From assembly GCA_018340375.1 (NCBI GenBank), contig JAFFJZ010000030.1:1116001-1180000 (forward strand): 64,000 nt of DNA, read 5' to 3'. Of the stretch, positions 9,258-23,195 are shown in pieces. The first letter of the stretch is position 1, and the number at the start of each line of letters is the position of its first letter. Below the pieces are notes generated by a model that saw nothing but the letters and a program-made list of their open reading frames with translations, did no database searches and was not told where the DNA came from. The position numbers and the translations under genes were made by a program. This DNA is from Gonatopus flavifemur. Taxonomy: Eukaryota; Arthropoda; Insecta; Hymenoptera; Dryinidae.

Positions 9258-11707
9258 TAATTTTGGGGCGAAACAAAAAAAATTGAAAAATCAAGTAGAA
9301 AATATAGCGATATTCAGTATGTTTCGTTTCAAACAATTTAAACAATCTTCTCTTCAAATGCACATTGAATTGATATCGTTATTAATATCGTTCCTGATGT
9401 AAAAGAATCGGCATTAAATAAAAATAAAGCTGAGACCGTACAAGCATTCAACACCGCTACTAGAACTCGGGAAAATAAAAGTATGAAATTGAAAGGAAAC
9501 AAGTATCGAATGATTCAAAAAATCCTTGACTCAAGTGAACAGAGCTCGAACCGATGGATGTCGTTAGCATAGTTTCTAGCTAGGAAAGTTATTGCTTTTC
9601 CAGAAGAATTACATTCGTTGTAGCAGAATTCTCTCTAATGTCCGTTGAATAAGGAAAAGTTATACACCAGAACGAAAGTTCTTTTCCACTCCAGGAAGAA
9701 TAATCGATTGAAAAATTATTCTTACGAAATGGAATATCTGAAAATGTTGACACAGAGGAAGATGAACTAGGTTTCTTCTTTATAATTAAACTTTGTAAGA
9801 TACCATGAGATGAATAATAAGTTAGAATCCTTAGAGGATTACTTTAGAAATCTCAACATCGATCTCTTTCTGGGAAGCTTCATCTCGTGATACTTGATAC
9901 TTGTCGTTTTCGATGCATGTGTCGTGCCGCTGCGAATAGTTGATAGAACTAGGATAGTTGTACTTAATTATAAGTTTCGAAGAAGTTTCTCGTACGCAAT
10001 TCTACCGTGACGTATGTATGTTTTATATAGTCCTGCATATGGAGTATGTACATGGGACGAGGTAAATACATGCAGAGTATAATAAAATACAACTGCTATC
10101 CAATCACTTCGCTCTGTTGAAAGCGTTGTTGAAAACGTTGCTTTTAAATCCCCTACCGTACTCAACGAAGATAGTTGTTTGTTTTTCTTTCCCTATGAAT
10201 TCCAGTTAACTGTACATCTTGTGGCAGTTTTCTCTATCGCGGAATCTCAGAACAGTGGCTTATGTAAGAAATCCAAGCAGCGGAGAAATGCCGCAACTAC
10301 AGTAAATTTTCAGCTGTTGGGATTCTCAAAGTTCAAGGAATGACGCGTTTTGTATTGTCAAATTTCCTCTGCATATGCTTTAGTGCTTTTTATCCATTTA
10401 ATCAACGCTTCGGCATTGACAAATTACCTCTGAGCAGTGATTTGAAAAGTGCACGAAGCATCCGTAATAAATTTCGATATACGTGTTTTAACGCTGAACG
10501 TGAATTTGGAATAAAAAGATGAAATCATTGTAAGTACATATGCTGGTATGTTTCATGTAATTCGCTTTATAGGTTCAAGGATATGAATAGAAGTGGATCG
10601 AAGTTGAGATCAAACTATTGCTTGCGTATGATATGTGGAATACGAAGAGATTCCAATTACGTTTGGATGAGTGATACATTGTCCACGTATTTTTCCATTC
10701 ACTTGATATCGTGCAAACACACTTAATCCTTTACCGCAAAAATTCACCCGCTAGTGGGCATCCAGAAATTTTTTCTCCCCATTCAACTAGCGTAATGGGG
10801 ATTTTATGTTTTCGCTACCAGCATTCGTTGTGTAACGGTACATAAAACCGTTGAAATTATAATGCGTATAATCGTGTTTTACCGCGCGAACGAACGGAAC
10901 GGAACGGGTTCCTCTCCGAACGGAACTGCCTCGAATTTGTGCCAGGAAACAGAGAGCGACGAGTCTGTGGGATATTCTGTAACAGAGAGTGGAAGACAGG
11001 AAAAATCATCGTGAGCGAGGGAAAATGTATGCTTCTTTGGGTTGCACGAATTTGTGGCAAATACGCATTCTTCTGTCTCTTTCGGGGTGCACGAGTGTTT
11101 TGATGAAGAAGTGACGAATTTAACATCGAGGTTACATCGTTTTTAGACATTTAGGTTCCAAATTTGTGTGAATCAGTGTCAATGAAATAGATTCGATGTT
11201 ACTCTTGAATTATCCAAGAATGTATGGAAATGCAGGTATTATGTTATTTTAGATGAAAAAAATTAATGTTATCCGTCAAACATTTAAAAAAATTTTCATT
11301 ATCAATTTGTGAGAATTTGTGCTGTCATAGCAGTTTCATGAAACAAAAGATTTTTGACAAACACGTAACTTTGAACATGGTGTATATTGAATTTGATAAA
11401 CAAACACACATGTTTTAAACGGAATACTTTCCATGGTATATTGAATGAATTAAATGATATTAGTAACCCCTTGATATTAGGATTATCGTTGGGACATCAA
11501 ATAATAAGCTTCATGGATTCTCCATGAAACTGTATTTCGAATAGGATCCACGCAGTCGGTAGATGATCGTGATTAATGAACCGTTAGAGGAATTGATATC
11601 ATAATCGGATACCGGATAATCGGTACTAGTATGACGTAATTAGATTATTTGAAATACATTTGGATCAACCGGTTATATGATTATTTAATATCCATGTATT
11701 ATACATT
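9258..11707. other. Intergenic, with a GC/CpG-richer block at 10860-11110
   Basis: AT-rich, with no supported gene. The 10860-11110 block (CGAACGAACGGAACGG and GAGAG words) is compositionally distinct and could be regulatory or an untranslated exon. The 97-codon minus frame inside it (10857-11150) has no domain. Confidence 0.35.
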
Positions 11708-12027
11708 CACTGTTAGAAAAATCCGCCTGAAACTTCATAAGAATATTATGAAGTTTTTTACATAATCATTTTAATACATTTCATGATGAAATATTGAATT
11801 CAATCATATCATTCTGAATGTTGAGAATTTTTTTCTCAATGTTGATAGATTTGTTCTTAATTGTAATAATATATTTGCGAAATTTAATAAACAATTGTTA
11901 CATTTCAGAAAGAAATTTCGAAATTTCATCATCAATATTGAATTCAAGAACTATTATTGAATTCAATATGAAAATATGGTATTTCATAAAGAATTTCGTA
12001 TTAAATTTAAGAATTTTTCTAACAGTG
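11708..12027. mobile_element. 320-bp MITE, CACTGTTAGAAAAATC family, copy 2
   Basis: Begins CACTGTTAGAAAAATCCGCC and ends AGAATTTTTCTAACAGTG. Flanks are TT and TT, so the TA pair seen at copy 1 is altered or the target differed. The interior holds TTGAATTCAA and GAAATTTCA palindromes. It aligns closely with the 41412-42107 copy and gives the empty-site reference for the insertion found there. Confidence 0.7.
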
Positions 12028-15000
12028 TTATTATCTCAGAGTTCTAAGAGAACTCATTTCAGACGTTTCTTTGTCGCGAAAGTGGACTTTAGGATTGCTT
12101 CGAATGTCTTTGTATTATCAGAGCCGGAGATAGGAGCTCATTGTTCTTAATTTCTTCACGTCTTTATTCCATATATTTAACGATGAAACATTATTGATTC
12201 ATCGAAAGGACAACTGCGGTGTATGGAATGATAAATTATTCATGAACAATAACGATTTATCTCATTGTTGTATGTAGATCTGGTCGTTGTATCGACCGAT
12301 TAATTACGCGGCACCGTAATTATTATCTGCATGAATTGAAACTCTCAACTCGATTACATTCTTCCAATACAGAACAGTAGTAACATGAACGCTTAATAAG
12401 AAGACCAAGATGGGGATGCCCTAAAATACACATAATCCCTATTAATTCCTTTTGTAAAAAATATTGCAATTCTCAGCATTCTCATTCATTTGAATCCGCA
12501 TTCGATGTATAACAATATAATATAGAGAGTTGGTTTAAACAAGACTTCATATCTTGTCCAACATTTCCCGTAACTAATGACAGTGGATTTCCTCTCTTTC
12601 TTTTTGGTACGGAGAAGAATAGCAGATTAATCAGGAAGAAACACGTCAGAAGTAGCGACAGGCGCGTTGCAAGAGAAGCTCGTTAGCAGCCATTGGGGAT
12701 TCCCTCTACTATCTCACCTACCGCCTTATTTCTCCTTCTTAATAAATTACTTGAAAACAGCTGACAAATTGTCCGCCGTTGTACCATCTTTCACCTGAGA
12801 ATATTCCAAGCGCGAGTATTTTTCAAAACTCTGGACTGATAAACCGCTGTAGCTTGGGCAAATATATTTCTCATGACATTAGAAACCCTGGTTTAAAATT
12901 TTTTCCCCTTGTCGTAACGCGCTCATTACTCACGAACGGTTTAATCATTGCAAATGGACAATGGGCAATGTCTCGTTGAAAGGAGATTTATGACGAATCG
13001 TATGCGAGGGAATGCATTCATATTTTCCCTGTGGTACATCTGTAAAGCGCAGATTCATGTATTCTCGTATACTTAGGTGCACGCGGGTGTGGGTGGCCGT
13101 GTACGCGTATAGATCGTCGATAAACCGAACGAAACGGAACGAAAGCGGGATCTCTGCGCTCGTTTTCATCACCTGCGGCTGATGGAGTTTATCGAACGAG
13201 AAAAGCGCCGTCGCGACGCTTTGAAACCAAGAACCTGGGGAGCGAGAGGAAGAGAGACGAGCGAGGGAGAGAACAGGAAGTGTAATAATCGAGAAGGGGT
13301 TGGAAGTGGAGAGAATCAATTTTCGAACGATCGACTCGTTCCCATAGTTGTTCCTACTGGCCAACCGGACGATCGTGGTGCAGCGTGTTACACCCCAACG
13401 TCCTTTTGATCTGTTCGCTATTACCTTGTTCCTGTATTATACCTAGACCACCGAACGAATCATCGTTTTACATATTTCAATGAAATTGATAGGTGAATTG
13501 GAAAATTAAAAGCTCCAAGTTTCTCAAAAACAATAATACTTGAAAGTCGTTGAAATTCGTTACTCAAAAAAGATAAGAGTCTCATCTGTAGGGAACGATT
13601 AGGATCGAGAAAGGGAAAAGTTTGAAATCGCATTAGAAATCTTTGGGATACTCGCGATAATAGCGTGATAATTATCCTTTATTTGAGCAGAATAATATAC
13701 TTGTAACAAAATATTTAGATAGATTTCCAATATATTTTGAGCTATGTCATACAACCGAGGGACAGCTGTCTGTTATTTTTTCATGTCCATGAACCCAGCA
13801 AAAATTAGGAAATATATTCTTTTCAACAAAAATCATTCCAGGCATTCTGTAAAAAGCACAAATGTACCGGAAATGTATTTGACATTTTCGTGATCCTGTT
13901 CAATGAAAAACTTCATCATGAAAAATATTGAGAATCGTGAAGTCCTCCTACAGGATATTTTCAATTCCAATGATAATTGTTATTCGCAATAAAGTGGTGA
14001 ACGACATTCGTGAACTTGAATATCATTTGCTTTTTTTTTGCGTCATAAAATCCATCCTTCGTTATGATTTCGAGGGTTTATTGTTAAACTTTGTTTCAAT
14101 GAGAAACAACTCAACGCATGCTTCGCTTCCCACGTGCGCATCTACGGATAAGGAGAACAAGGTACTCACAATAACCTAAGCACAGTTCTCATTGCTCCCT
14201 TGGTTGATTCGTATCCTGAGTTACATGGCCGCACACATGTATACAAACAATGCGTGCATGTAGGTCGGACTAACTGGAAAAGGAGGTTGAGTGAGTACAC
14301 GTATATTGTCCATAGAATAGTTTGTACCTTGTATCTGACACGAGACCCGACGAAGCGGTAATCGTATCAAGGGTAGTATCCAACTCTATAACACCTCGAA
14401 TAACACATTCCATCGAATGGAATCGTGTCATGTAAGGGATGTTCCATTTTTTTTTCAATTTTCAAAATAAGATTTAAAGTCGTGTAATATTAAAATATTA
14501 TGTTTTCCAGAACAATTATACTCTTGTGGAAAAGAAATTTTCTGAAATTCGTCAATTTGATGAAATTGTCAAACGAATGCCTGATATTTCAGGATTCCTG
14601 TCAGTTTTGCAGTATTTATATATCTAGAAAACGAGCGAAGTTGAACTGCACAACAAATAGACATAGCTCGCAAACAACTTAGTATCCACTCTCACTATTC
14701 TCATATCTCAACTACGTAGTTAACACAAATCACCCAGTCAAACATGTATCACTCTTCGCTCACTGTACCAACATATACATTTCTCCTTTCAAACCGATGT
14801 ATACTGTTTTGATTCTAAACATCGGCAAGTTTGTTTCCAGCGCAGACCATGAGACGGTATTTCTTCAAAATTTTTACGTCCTATCACGAAGGAAGTAATT
14901 TAATCAAAAATTTCTGAACTAAACAACGATCCAACGAGAGGAACTAGTATTCAATGATCTTGTTTTTGTCACACATCTTTTTAATAGCGGACATGTAGTT

Positions 15001-17954
15001 CCTCGATTCAGTATCGGTGCTCAATAGTATTACGCCATTTATTCCCGGTTAGTATTCCAACTCGATCTTCATCCGAATAACGATATTCTAGGTACGATTC
15101 AAGAAAAGATTTCCTCGCTTGTAAAGAAAATAAAGAAACGAAAATAAAAAGGAAGAAGGATGTAGCAGACTGAAGAAATAACAGGAGTGGGAGCAATGGT
15201 GAGAGAGTAACCAACTTATTTGGTATACGGAAAATCGTGCCAGCGAGCGTCTTTCAATTCTCCTCTACCGCCAATCGATTCTCGTCTTTCATAGGATATG
15301 GTCGAAAAATTCTTCGTTAAATTGAGATTTCTTGGAAACGATGTGTCTCATAATCATATATTAGAATTATACCTTCTCGGAAATCCTTTTCGCCAAATAA
15401 ATGATATATTTTCCATTTATTCAAACGTAGGGACCATTTTTAGCAGTACGGCAGGAGTTTATTGAATTTTGTACATTTTTCAAAGAGGTTTTTCTATGGC
15501 ATCGGTTGAATTTAAGGAATATTGATAATGAAAAGTGTAGGGAATGCAAAATAGATTTTATGAAACGATTGGACGAGTTTGGAAACTGGGGCAGTGTTGT
15601 ATATCACTGGGACACCCTTTGAACGATCTTCAAGTTCTTGCTTTGCTAAAAATGCCTATCAGAACTAGTTGAAAAATTGTTGGTTATGCTTTGATTGATT
15701 TTTATCCCTGAAAATCTCCTATGTGTGTATGGACCAAGGGCCCAATGATGGACGAAGCCTGGCACAAGACCTACAGAGACTTGTCTGGAACAATTTACCA
15801 AACTTGTCCCAGGCTTGGGGATGATAAGATCAGGAGAAGCTTGGGCCAGTGGTTTTGCCAGGCCCGGTCCAATTCATTTACCAAGCATCAACCAATGCTT
15901 CTTTGATCGCAGATATGAATGAAAAAAGTAATTGATTCATATTTCAGTTCATGACTTTCTCCCTCAGAATACCGTACATGAATTATCTTAAAACGATAGA
16001 AAAAATGTGACAAAACTGGGAAAAGCTTGTATGATCATTGGAAAATTTGCGTTCTTTGATATTTCAATCAATTTTGATTCTATTCTTGAATTATGCTCAA
16101 ACTAAACTAATAAGATTCTACTGAAATACCATAACATAAATCTTACAATGATCTGATTCCGTACGGAATCCAACATTGGAATCCCCCGAGTCACCCGAAA
16201 AACTGATGGTTCATCTTCACGTGTATATCATCTCTAGTGAGCATAACTATCGGCCCAGGCCTGACCCGAGCCTGCCCCAATAGTTATGCACACAAGGGAT
16301 GTGGTGCTTTCTTCACGTGTATATCTGAATTGACGGTTCCAGCTTCCTTGATGAACATCACTCCTGGTGAGAAGTATCGTACCCAGAGATTAGAACGAAT
16401 TACACTCCTGAATTATGTTGAAAATCTTTGAACTTCTAAGGCTCGAATCAGTGGATATCCGTGTATGATTACATTTAAAAGTATCCTATTACCATTAACT
16501 GAAGTTTTATCCTTACTTAGATCAATAAAATCTAGCTTGGTGTGTAAAACTAGTGTGTAGGATCAATTTTGGCAGGAAGATTGGGCCAGCCCTGGCCCGA
16601 TGGTTATCCCCGAGTCTTCAACCATTGTAAATTCAAGATTCAGTCAATATTTATGAAAATTGTGCCATTCATGTGGGTAATATTGGCACAATTGTTCTCA
16701 ACGAATGCTCGATTGTTACACTTGTGCCAAGCTTGTACCAAATGTAGTGACCATTTGAAAAATATTAACAAATGTACCATGGCTGACTATCCATTGGGAA
16801 CAACGGGACAATCATGGAACAATATTGGGCCAATTGCTCTTCACGGAGGTTTGTTTCTGACACATGTGCCAACCTTGGGACAAGCTTGGGTTTTTCTCAG
16901 TCTTCGCAATACCTGCATGTGCTAGTTTTATCCAGAATTATCAAATTAGAACATCCCATCACAAAATGACAGCAAATTTTTCGAGATGTACTTTTTGGAA
17001 TTCATAGACTGTGATATTGAAACCGACGAACATTTCTCATTCCGTGATTTTGGATAAAATAGGATGGGATTTTTGTCAGGTTTAGTCGGGATTTTCAGAG
17101 ATGAAAACCGTTCAAAGCCTGACTACCATTTTTCGCGTGGTTCTGACCGATATTTTCGGCAGGATGCTCTGGCACGAGAGAAAAACACACGAGATATTCT
17201 AACCAGCTCTACACACATGTATTCTAATGAGAAGTTCTAAGGATGAGGTGAGTAATGGAAACACAAAATTCAATCAAAGTAGTTTATGTACCAATTATTA
17301 CTCCTAATAATATTCTGTGAAGAATCGATTTTTCTCTTCCAATCTTTACCCAGACTTCAGTGGATGGATGTTATTTGCCGTTATTCCGTTCCAATCCTAC
17401 CTTTCGTTCCTTGCTATTCAATTCCATCTCACTTGATCAGTAAAATTGAATTGTATACAAAATCGCTTTCGTTTTCATTTCAGTCATACCAAGCTCCGGT
17501 CAATGTTTTCTAGCCGTACAGCAACGATGAATTGAAATCATATTTCATTCCATTCATTGCGACACACGTCGGATTTATTCTTCAAATTTAACCGCGTGGT
17601 ATTTTTTGACAACCTTTTGTTCTTGTCACGCTACATATTTTTCTTTTCCTCTTGCAAAATCTAGGAATTCGCTTGGAAATGTTGTACTTGATTCGGTTTA
17701 ATTGATTTCTGATTTAAAGTCCATTGAAGAAGTAGTTTTGATTCAAAGTTACGATGAAAATCGATTGTTTTGATAAGTATTCATTTTGTTGGATGCAACG
17801 CTTTCGTTTTTCCAGTGAAAATAAGGTAGAATGTTCAATGTGTTTTAATCAAGTGGATCGATTTTATTGGAACATTTATTATGTTGATTTCATATTCTTG
17901 GCGTCATTCTGATTTCTTTGAAATTTCCTTTCATTCTTCTCGTTTCCTATCTTG
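12028..17954. other. Long intergenic stretch; GC-richer block 13075-13400 and decayed repeat vocabulary 15720-16920
   Basis: No gene is supported. The block 13075-13400 is CpG- and GA-richer than its surroundings (possible regulatory or untranslated exon); the frames on both strands there (12945-13364 minus, 13182-13409 plus) have no domain. Between 15720 and 16920 recurring words such as GGGCCAAT, CTTGTGCCAAGC and TTGGGACAAGC suggest an old inverted-repeat element. The rest is AT-rich and unremarkable. Confidence 0.35.
16241..16289. repeat. 49-bp hairpin
   Basis: GCATAACTATCGGCCCAGGC pairs with GCCTGCCCCAATAGTTATGC around a 9-base loop, with three mismatches (TCGG against CCAA region). A similar GGGCCAGCC/GGCCCGATGG vocabulary recurs at 16578-16607. 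Confidence 0.55.
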
Positions 17955-18095
17955 TATGGATGGGCGATATTGACAATATCGATATTTTTGTATACAATAT
18001 GTGTCTAGTTTTTTATCGAAATTGTATAGAAATTCATAAGAAATAGATAAATATTGTATAAAAAATATCGATATCGTAAATATTGCTTACCCCTA
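17955..18095. mobile_element. 141-bp hAT-like MITE
   Basis: The left end TATGGATGGGCGATATT and the right end, as reverse complement TAGGGGTAAGCAATATT, are imperfect inverted repeats, followed inward by ATATCGATAT words on both sides. Flanking octamers CTATCTTG (17947-17954) and CTTTATTG (18096-18103) match at 6 of 8 bases, fitting an eroded 8-bp target duplication. Family assignment is inferred from end sequence and duplication length. Confidence 0.5.
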
Positions 18096-21000
18096 CTTTA
18101 TTGTAAAGTAAAAAATGTTGTGTGAGAAACGGTTTACTCAAAATTCGTGTTGAAAATCAACACAGCTGAGTGTCAAATTGACAGATTTTCAATGTAAACT
18201 TAACACTTTTGTGTTAATTTCTCACCTCCTTTGTGTCAATATTCAACACAAATTTTGTATGTGTTTCAAAAATACAGACAATTCTCTACTGTGTATCTTG
18301 ATTTCGAATGTGATACGAAGAAAAGTAGAGTTCAATGATTCATCGCGTTGAAAATGAATAACAGTTCGGACGTTGGTTGCGTTATTCTGTGAAAGAACTT
18401 CAGAATTCTTTATTCCGCGTTAGAAAAAGTTCATAAAATTCGTAGCATATATTACTTGAAATGAGGATGGATTAAATGTATTTTGTATGATCGGGGAATT
18501 ATTCAACTGGTACCACAGGTACTGCGTTACAATGCAAGTACAGAGAAATAGTAGGACAGAAAATGCAACATCGCGTTGTTTCTATATTGGAGCTCGGAAG
18601 AGGGCTCTCGGGGCATTACATAGCACGGTAAAGAGGATTTTCGCACAAGCTCTGCTATTCGTTTTTCGCTTGCTTATACATATTACAGCAATATGTTCGT
18701 TTCGAAGAATAGATTCAAGTCGATGCGGAGGGCCAGAAATTTTCATGAGAAATACGCAGCGGAAGATAGAGAATGCGATAGAACTACACGAAGATTAATT
18801 TTTTTTCAGAATTTGAAAAAAAAGCGGTTTTTAATAAGATTATAAAGTGATGTGCTCTAATTGTTCGATTTCCTAAAGAATTTTAGAACAGATCATGATA
18901 TTCTATCGTATTATTCGGACTATTTTACTTCTTTCCATGATTCATTGTAAGGTTTCACTTTCCTGTGTCTCAGGATTTCATTCATAGGATGTTGTATAAT
19001 CTCTTTCATCTTTGGCCACCCGTTCTCCATATCAGTGTGTTCATTTTTTTCCTCTTCTAACTTTTCATCCATCATTTCCTATGACGCTTTGTGCATTTCC
19101 ATCTGTTTAACCTCCTTCGAATTTCATCCTCTTCGAAATCTCAGGGCTTTGAATTTTCGTTTCGTCATCAACACATTGCGATTATTATTCTTATTTATTT
19201 ATTTTACTGCAAACGATATGTTCTGAACAAAAGAAGGGTTGGTTTATTGCATTTTCAGGACACCAAACCAAGCGTGAACCGAGTGATTCCGTGTATCATT
19301 GGAACATTTTTCATATTAAGAGTAATGTGCTAGAGGTGGAAAAATATAATACTGACGGAATAATTAAGATACGCATCATAATATCCATCACGGTGGAAGA
19401 TAATATGTGTGAGCTTCTATAAATCAGAATTAAAAACCATTGAACGTAAAACAAAAGGGAGATTACCACCAATTCCAAAGACGATTACAGGAAAATTGAA
19501 AAAAAAAGAAAACAAACCCAACGCAAAACCATGATTCAACAGATTACTGCAATAAAGTACAAGTATTAAACCAAGGAGAAAGGGGTTAAAATAATTCATC
19601 AGCGTGAGAAGAAAATGAGGATTAGAGGATGTCAAAAAGCTTGGTAGGATAAAGACGAAGAGCTACAAGTTCCTTTACTGGATAAACCGATGAATAATAT
19701 AGGGGAAAGTGATATATTCAAGAAGAGCAACGTTATTACGATAAAACCATACAACATGGGAGGAAAACATACTTGATGCTTATGAAATTTCAGGGATGAT
19801 GAATTTTATATGGGAGAACGATGAATTGTTGTCTCATCAAATGAAATTGTGGACGAGTGGAAAAATGAATTATGATTCAGAAGGGGAAGTAATCTGGAAT
19901 TTGAGCTGAAATCGTGGCATAAAAATTTGGACGATCTTGAATAATCATATGAACATTGTCATCATTTGGTTAGGTAAAATGAATCGATCAAAGGGTTGTT
20001 TGATCAGTTCTGAACTCACGTTTAGAATATTCAATAGAGGTGCATTGAACATCCGGACATTTGTTGGTCCACTGAACGTCCCATGGACGTGAATGTACGC
20101 ACAATGAACCTAAATTTCACCTAGAAGTTCGATGTTCCCTTCAGGAATAAAACTTTGTTGTACTTAATTCATTGAATACCATCCTGATAGAAACATTTTT
20201 CTAAATTTCTTCTAAGGTTTTTTGTAAAGTATTTGTACATTTAAACAAATTTATTATGGAAGTATTTCAATTTTCCCCAATACCAAACAAAAAACGGTTT
20301 GCAAAGGAAACAAATTTGCTATGCGGGAAACGCGTATACCACATTCATAACTTCCTAAAAAGCGAAAATATTATTATGAAAATGACGAGGAAATTGTGTT
20401 GAGTGAAACATAGAACGGTCTAAATGTTCTCATGAAAGGATCGGTTGTATGAAACAATAACAGATACAAAGATAAGCAAGAACATGACGAGTGGTCCAAA
20501 AGCATGGAGAATAAAATACTTTAGACCATCAGCTGGAAAAGGAAAACAGATAACAAACTATCCAGAGTACAGAAGAATCCTCCGAGAAGAACAAACCTAA
20601 TAACACAGCATCCCGTGGGGAACGTTATGAAAAGACAAAGATTGTTTTATTCGTACTTTCAGGAATGCTAATATTATCAAGATATTTATAACCGGCACAT
20701 GGTCGGATAGAGGACGAAACTACAAATGAATTCCGAAATCGATGGAATGGGTCACGGAATAGAACAAGTGAATGAGGGAACCAGAAGCGGGAGTACCAAT
20801 TGGATGAGGATCTAATTAATTTCAATGAAGAAGATACAAGAGAGGAGGAAGCAAAAAAGTTGAGTTACTGTGTATTCTTCGCTCGGAGGATCAGAGAAAC
20901 GAACGAGGTATCGAGACAAAAGCAATGAGAGAGCGGTATAAGTGAAAAACAAATGAGGAAATGCGACGAAAGATTCAGTGGATTCAATGTTCAGTCGACG

Positions 21001-23008
21001 CAAAAAGAATCGAATCGTTTGTTGCAAAAAAGTCAATACCGTTTTGAATATGTTGTTATCAATTTTTCTGAAATGAATTAAATTACATGGCTCCCTGAGC
21101 CGGCATTGCTCATTTGTGCAATCTAATACACTGCGAAATGACGATTAGTTCTGAAAAATGAAGGGAATGTTTTTCCTGTCATCATCAAATGAGCGCAGAG
21201 GAGAAAGAATGAGCATATTTTTCACGCGCTTGTCATCCACTGTTCTTGCCCTGCGAGTGTAAAATATTCTTCGTTAACATTGCAGAATTTATTTTTCATA
21301 TACATTTATAAATCTTGTATCACATTTTTTTTTTCATGTAAAAATGAAATGAGATGAAATCCGAATATAAAATGAGGTGAATTATTCGTGTTGCAACATC
21401 GATTATATCTGCAACTTGCGTTATTTCATATTTGATTACGAATCATTGAAAAATTCTCTACATATTTGATTTTGTTGTCGCCCAGAGAACAGACGAATGG
21501 ATTTGAGCTCTGTTAATTCTCTCTCCCCTCTCTTTTGGGAAAAAATGTCAATCGTTAATGTTTATAAATGACGAGTATATAACAGAAAGAAGGAATAATA
21601 GGATGTAATATTTTATATAAGCAAAGAGCAATGTGTATCCTGTCATGTGACCTGACTGTTACGTTTTTGTTATTTTTTTTCTACATTTTTCGATACAAAA
21701 GGATTACGTACATGTCGATTCTGTGGATGCATGATTTTGTATGCAGGTCTCTTCTTTTTGAATGTAGCGTTGAGGTCTATACAATGTTCGTTTGAGTTTC
21801 ATTGAATTTGCTCCATGCTGTATGGATATGTTTCTAAATCTGTATATGATCGTAGGAATGAAAAAAATGTATGATTCATGATTGTTAAAGAAGACGTAAT
21901 GAGGTACTCTGAATAAACCACGGTTTTATTCCACGTGTATCCGATATAATGAAATGGTGGTACCTTGCAATTATGCAAGAGTTAAATTGCATGAGAAGAA
22001 TGAAAAAAATTCTTGCTTCTCATTTATGAATTTTCTATGTGAATTTAACTGATACCATTGAACATTCGAATCCTGATATAATTTGCGGAGTGATAAGAGT
22101 CGATGTACTGTGCCACCGGGATAAACAGAAATATATATCAAGCACGGAATGGGAATCAAAAATAGTGTATAAATGTAATTATTTCACTCACCTATGTAGC
22201 GTCGTAGAATGAACTCAATTTATGAAATATGGAAAAGAATGTAAAAGGGATGAAAAAAGAATTTTCAATTTAATGTGATATTTTTGTTTTTTATTAAACG
22301 AAACTCTATTCTATGTTATAGAATTCCATGTGTATACATATTATTTTCTATCTATTTACAATAAATGAACTTCTCACAAAGTGTTATTACACTATTGACC
22401 CGTTAGAGTCCAGTTGCACATAAGCATATTGGACCATTCATCTCAATACGATAACGATTATAAAAAAAATTGTTTGGCATCGGCAAATGAACATTTGGCA
22501 ACTCGAAATGTATTATATCTCACGTTCTATTCTCTTTTCTCCTCTTCTTATGATTTTTGGCAGGAATCATACAATATTTTCTTCAAAGAATTATCCAAAT
22601 CCGCATATTTCAAATACAACGGTTTTTTTTATGCTTTTGCTTATACTTATAAAAATGAAATGTACATCTCGATTGTGGAAATTATGGGTATAATGGTGGA
22701 TTTTCAATCATGCTGTTAGCAGCATAACGCTATTACAATTCAAATGTACCAATTTTTACACAAGTTATGATTATTTACAAATAAAATTTCATATTATATA
22801 TATTACATTCATGATGCCTGAAGCATATATTCGATAAAGAGTTTTCACTGAGGCAAGACAACTAGAGAGGATGAAAATTTTAGAAAAAATCAGTCTTTGT
22901 GTGAGATATTCGTAGATTTTCAAGAGATCGTTGTTCGGTTTTTGAGTATACGCGAGAAGACTATGTTTACATAAGATCTGTATGATGAATATTTATGAAT
23001 GAGTTATC
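18096..23008. other. Intergenic 3' side of the LRR gene, no supported gene
   Basis: At 18119-18300 there are repeated AACAC/GTGTT words in both orientations, probably an old inverted-repeat element. At 20175-20340 words such as ACAAATTT and GGAAACAAATTTGC recur. The remainder is AT-rich, with short frames (18487-18798, 19035-19333, 22414-22719) that lack domains. Confidence 0.35.
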
Positions 23009-23014
23009 TTTATT
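23009..23014 (-). terminator. Candidate polyadenylation signal of the LRR gene
   Basis: AATAAA on the minus strand about 180 nt after the stop codon at 23196. Such hexamers occur by chance often in AT-rich DNA, so this is only a positional candidate. Confidence 0.3.
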
Positions 23015-23195
23015 TTCATCGTTAAATCGAAAACTTTCATGAAACGAGGATTGACGTACAATAATTTATCCAATCAATTTGATAAAGCTCTTTGTATGAA
23101 ATATTCGGCTATATTCGTTAACCGAAAATATTAGTGCAAGTGGCTACACTTTTCATCTCAATGTCACGATTCTTTCGAGACTTGATAGGTCTTTG

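Noticed and set aside
12945..13364. 139-codon minus-strand open frame
   Set aside because: Lies in a GC-richer block where long frames are expected on both strands; no domain, signal peptide or splice context.
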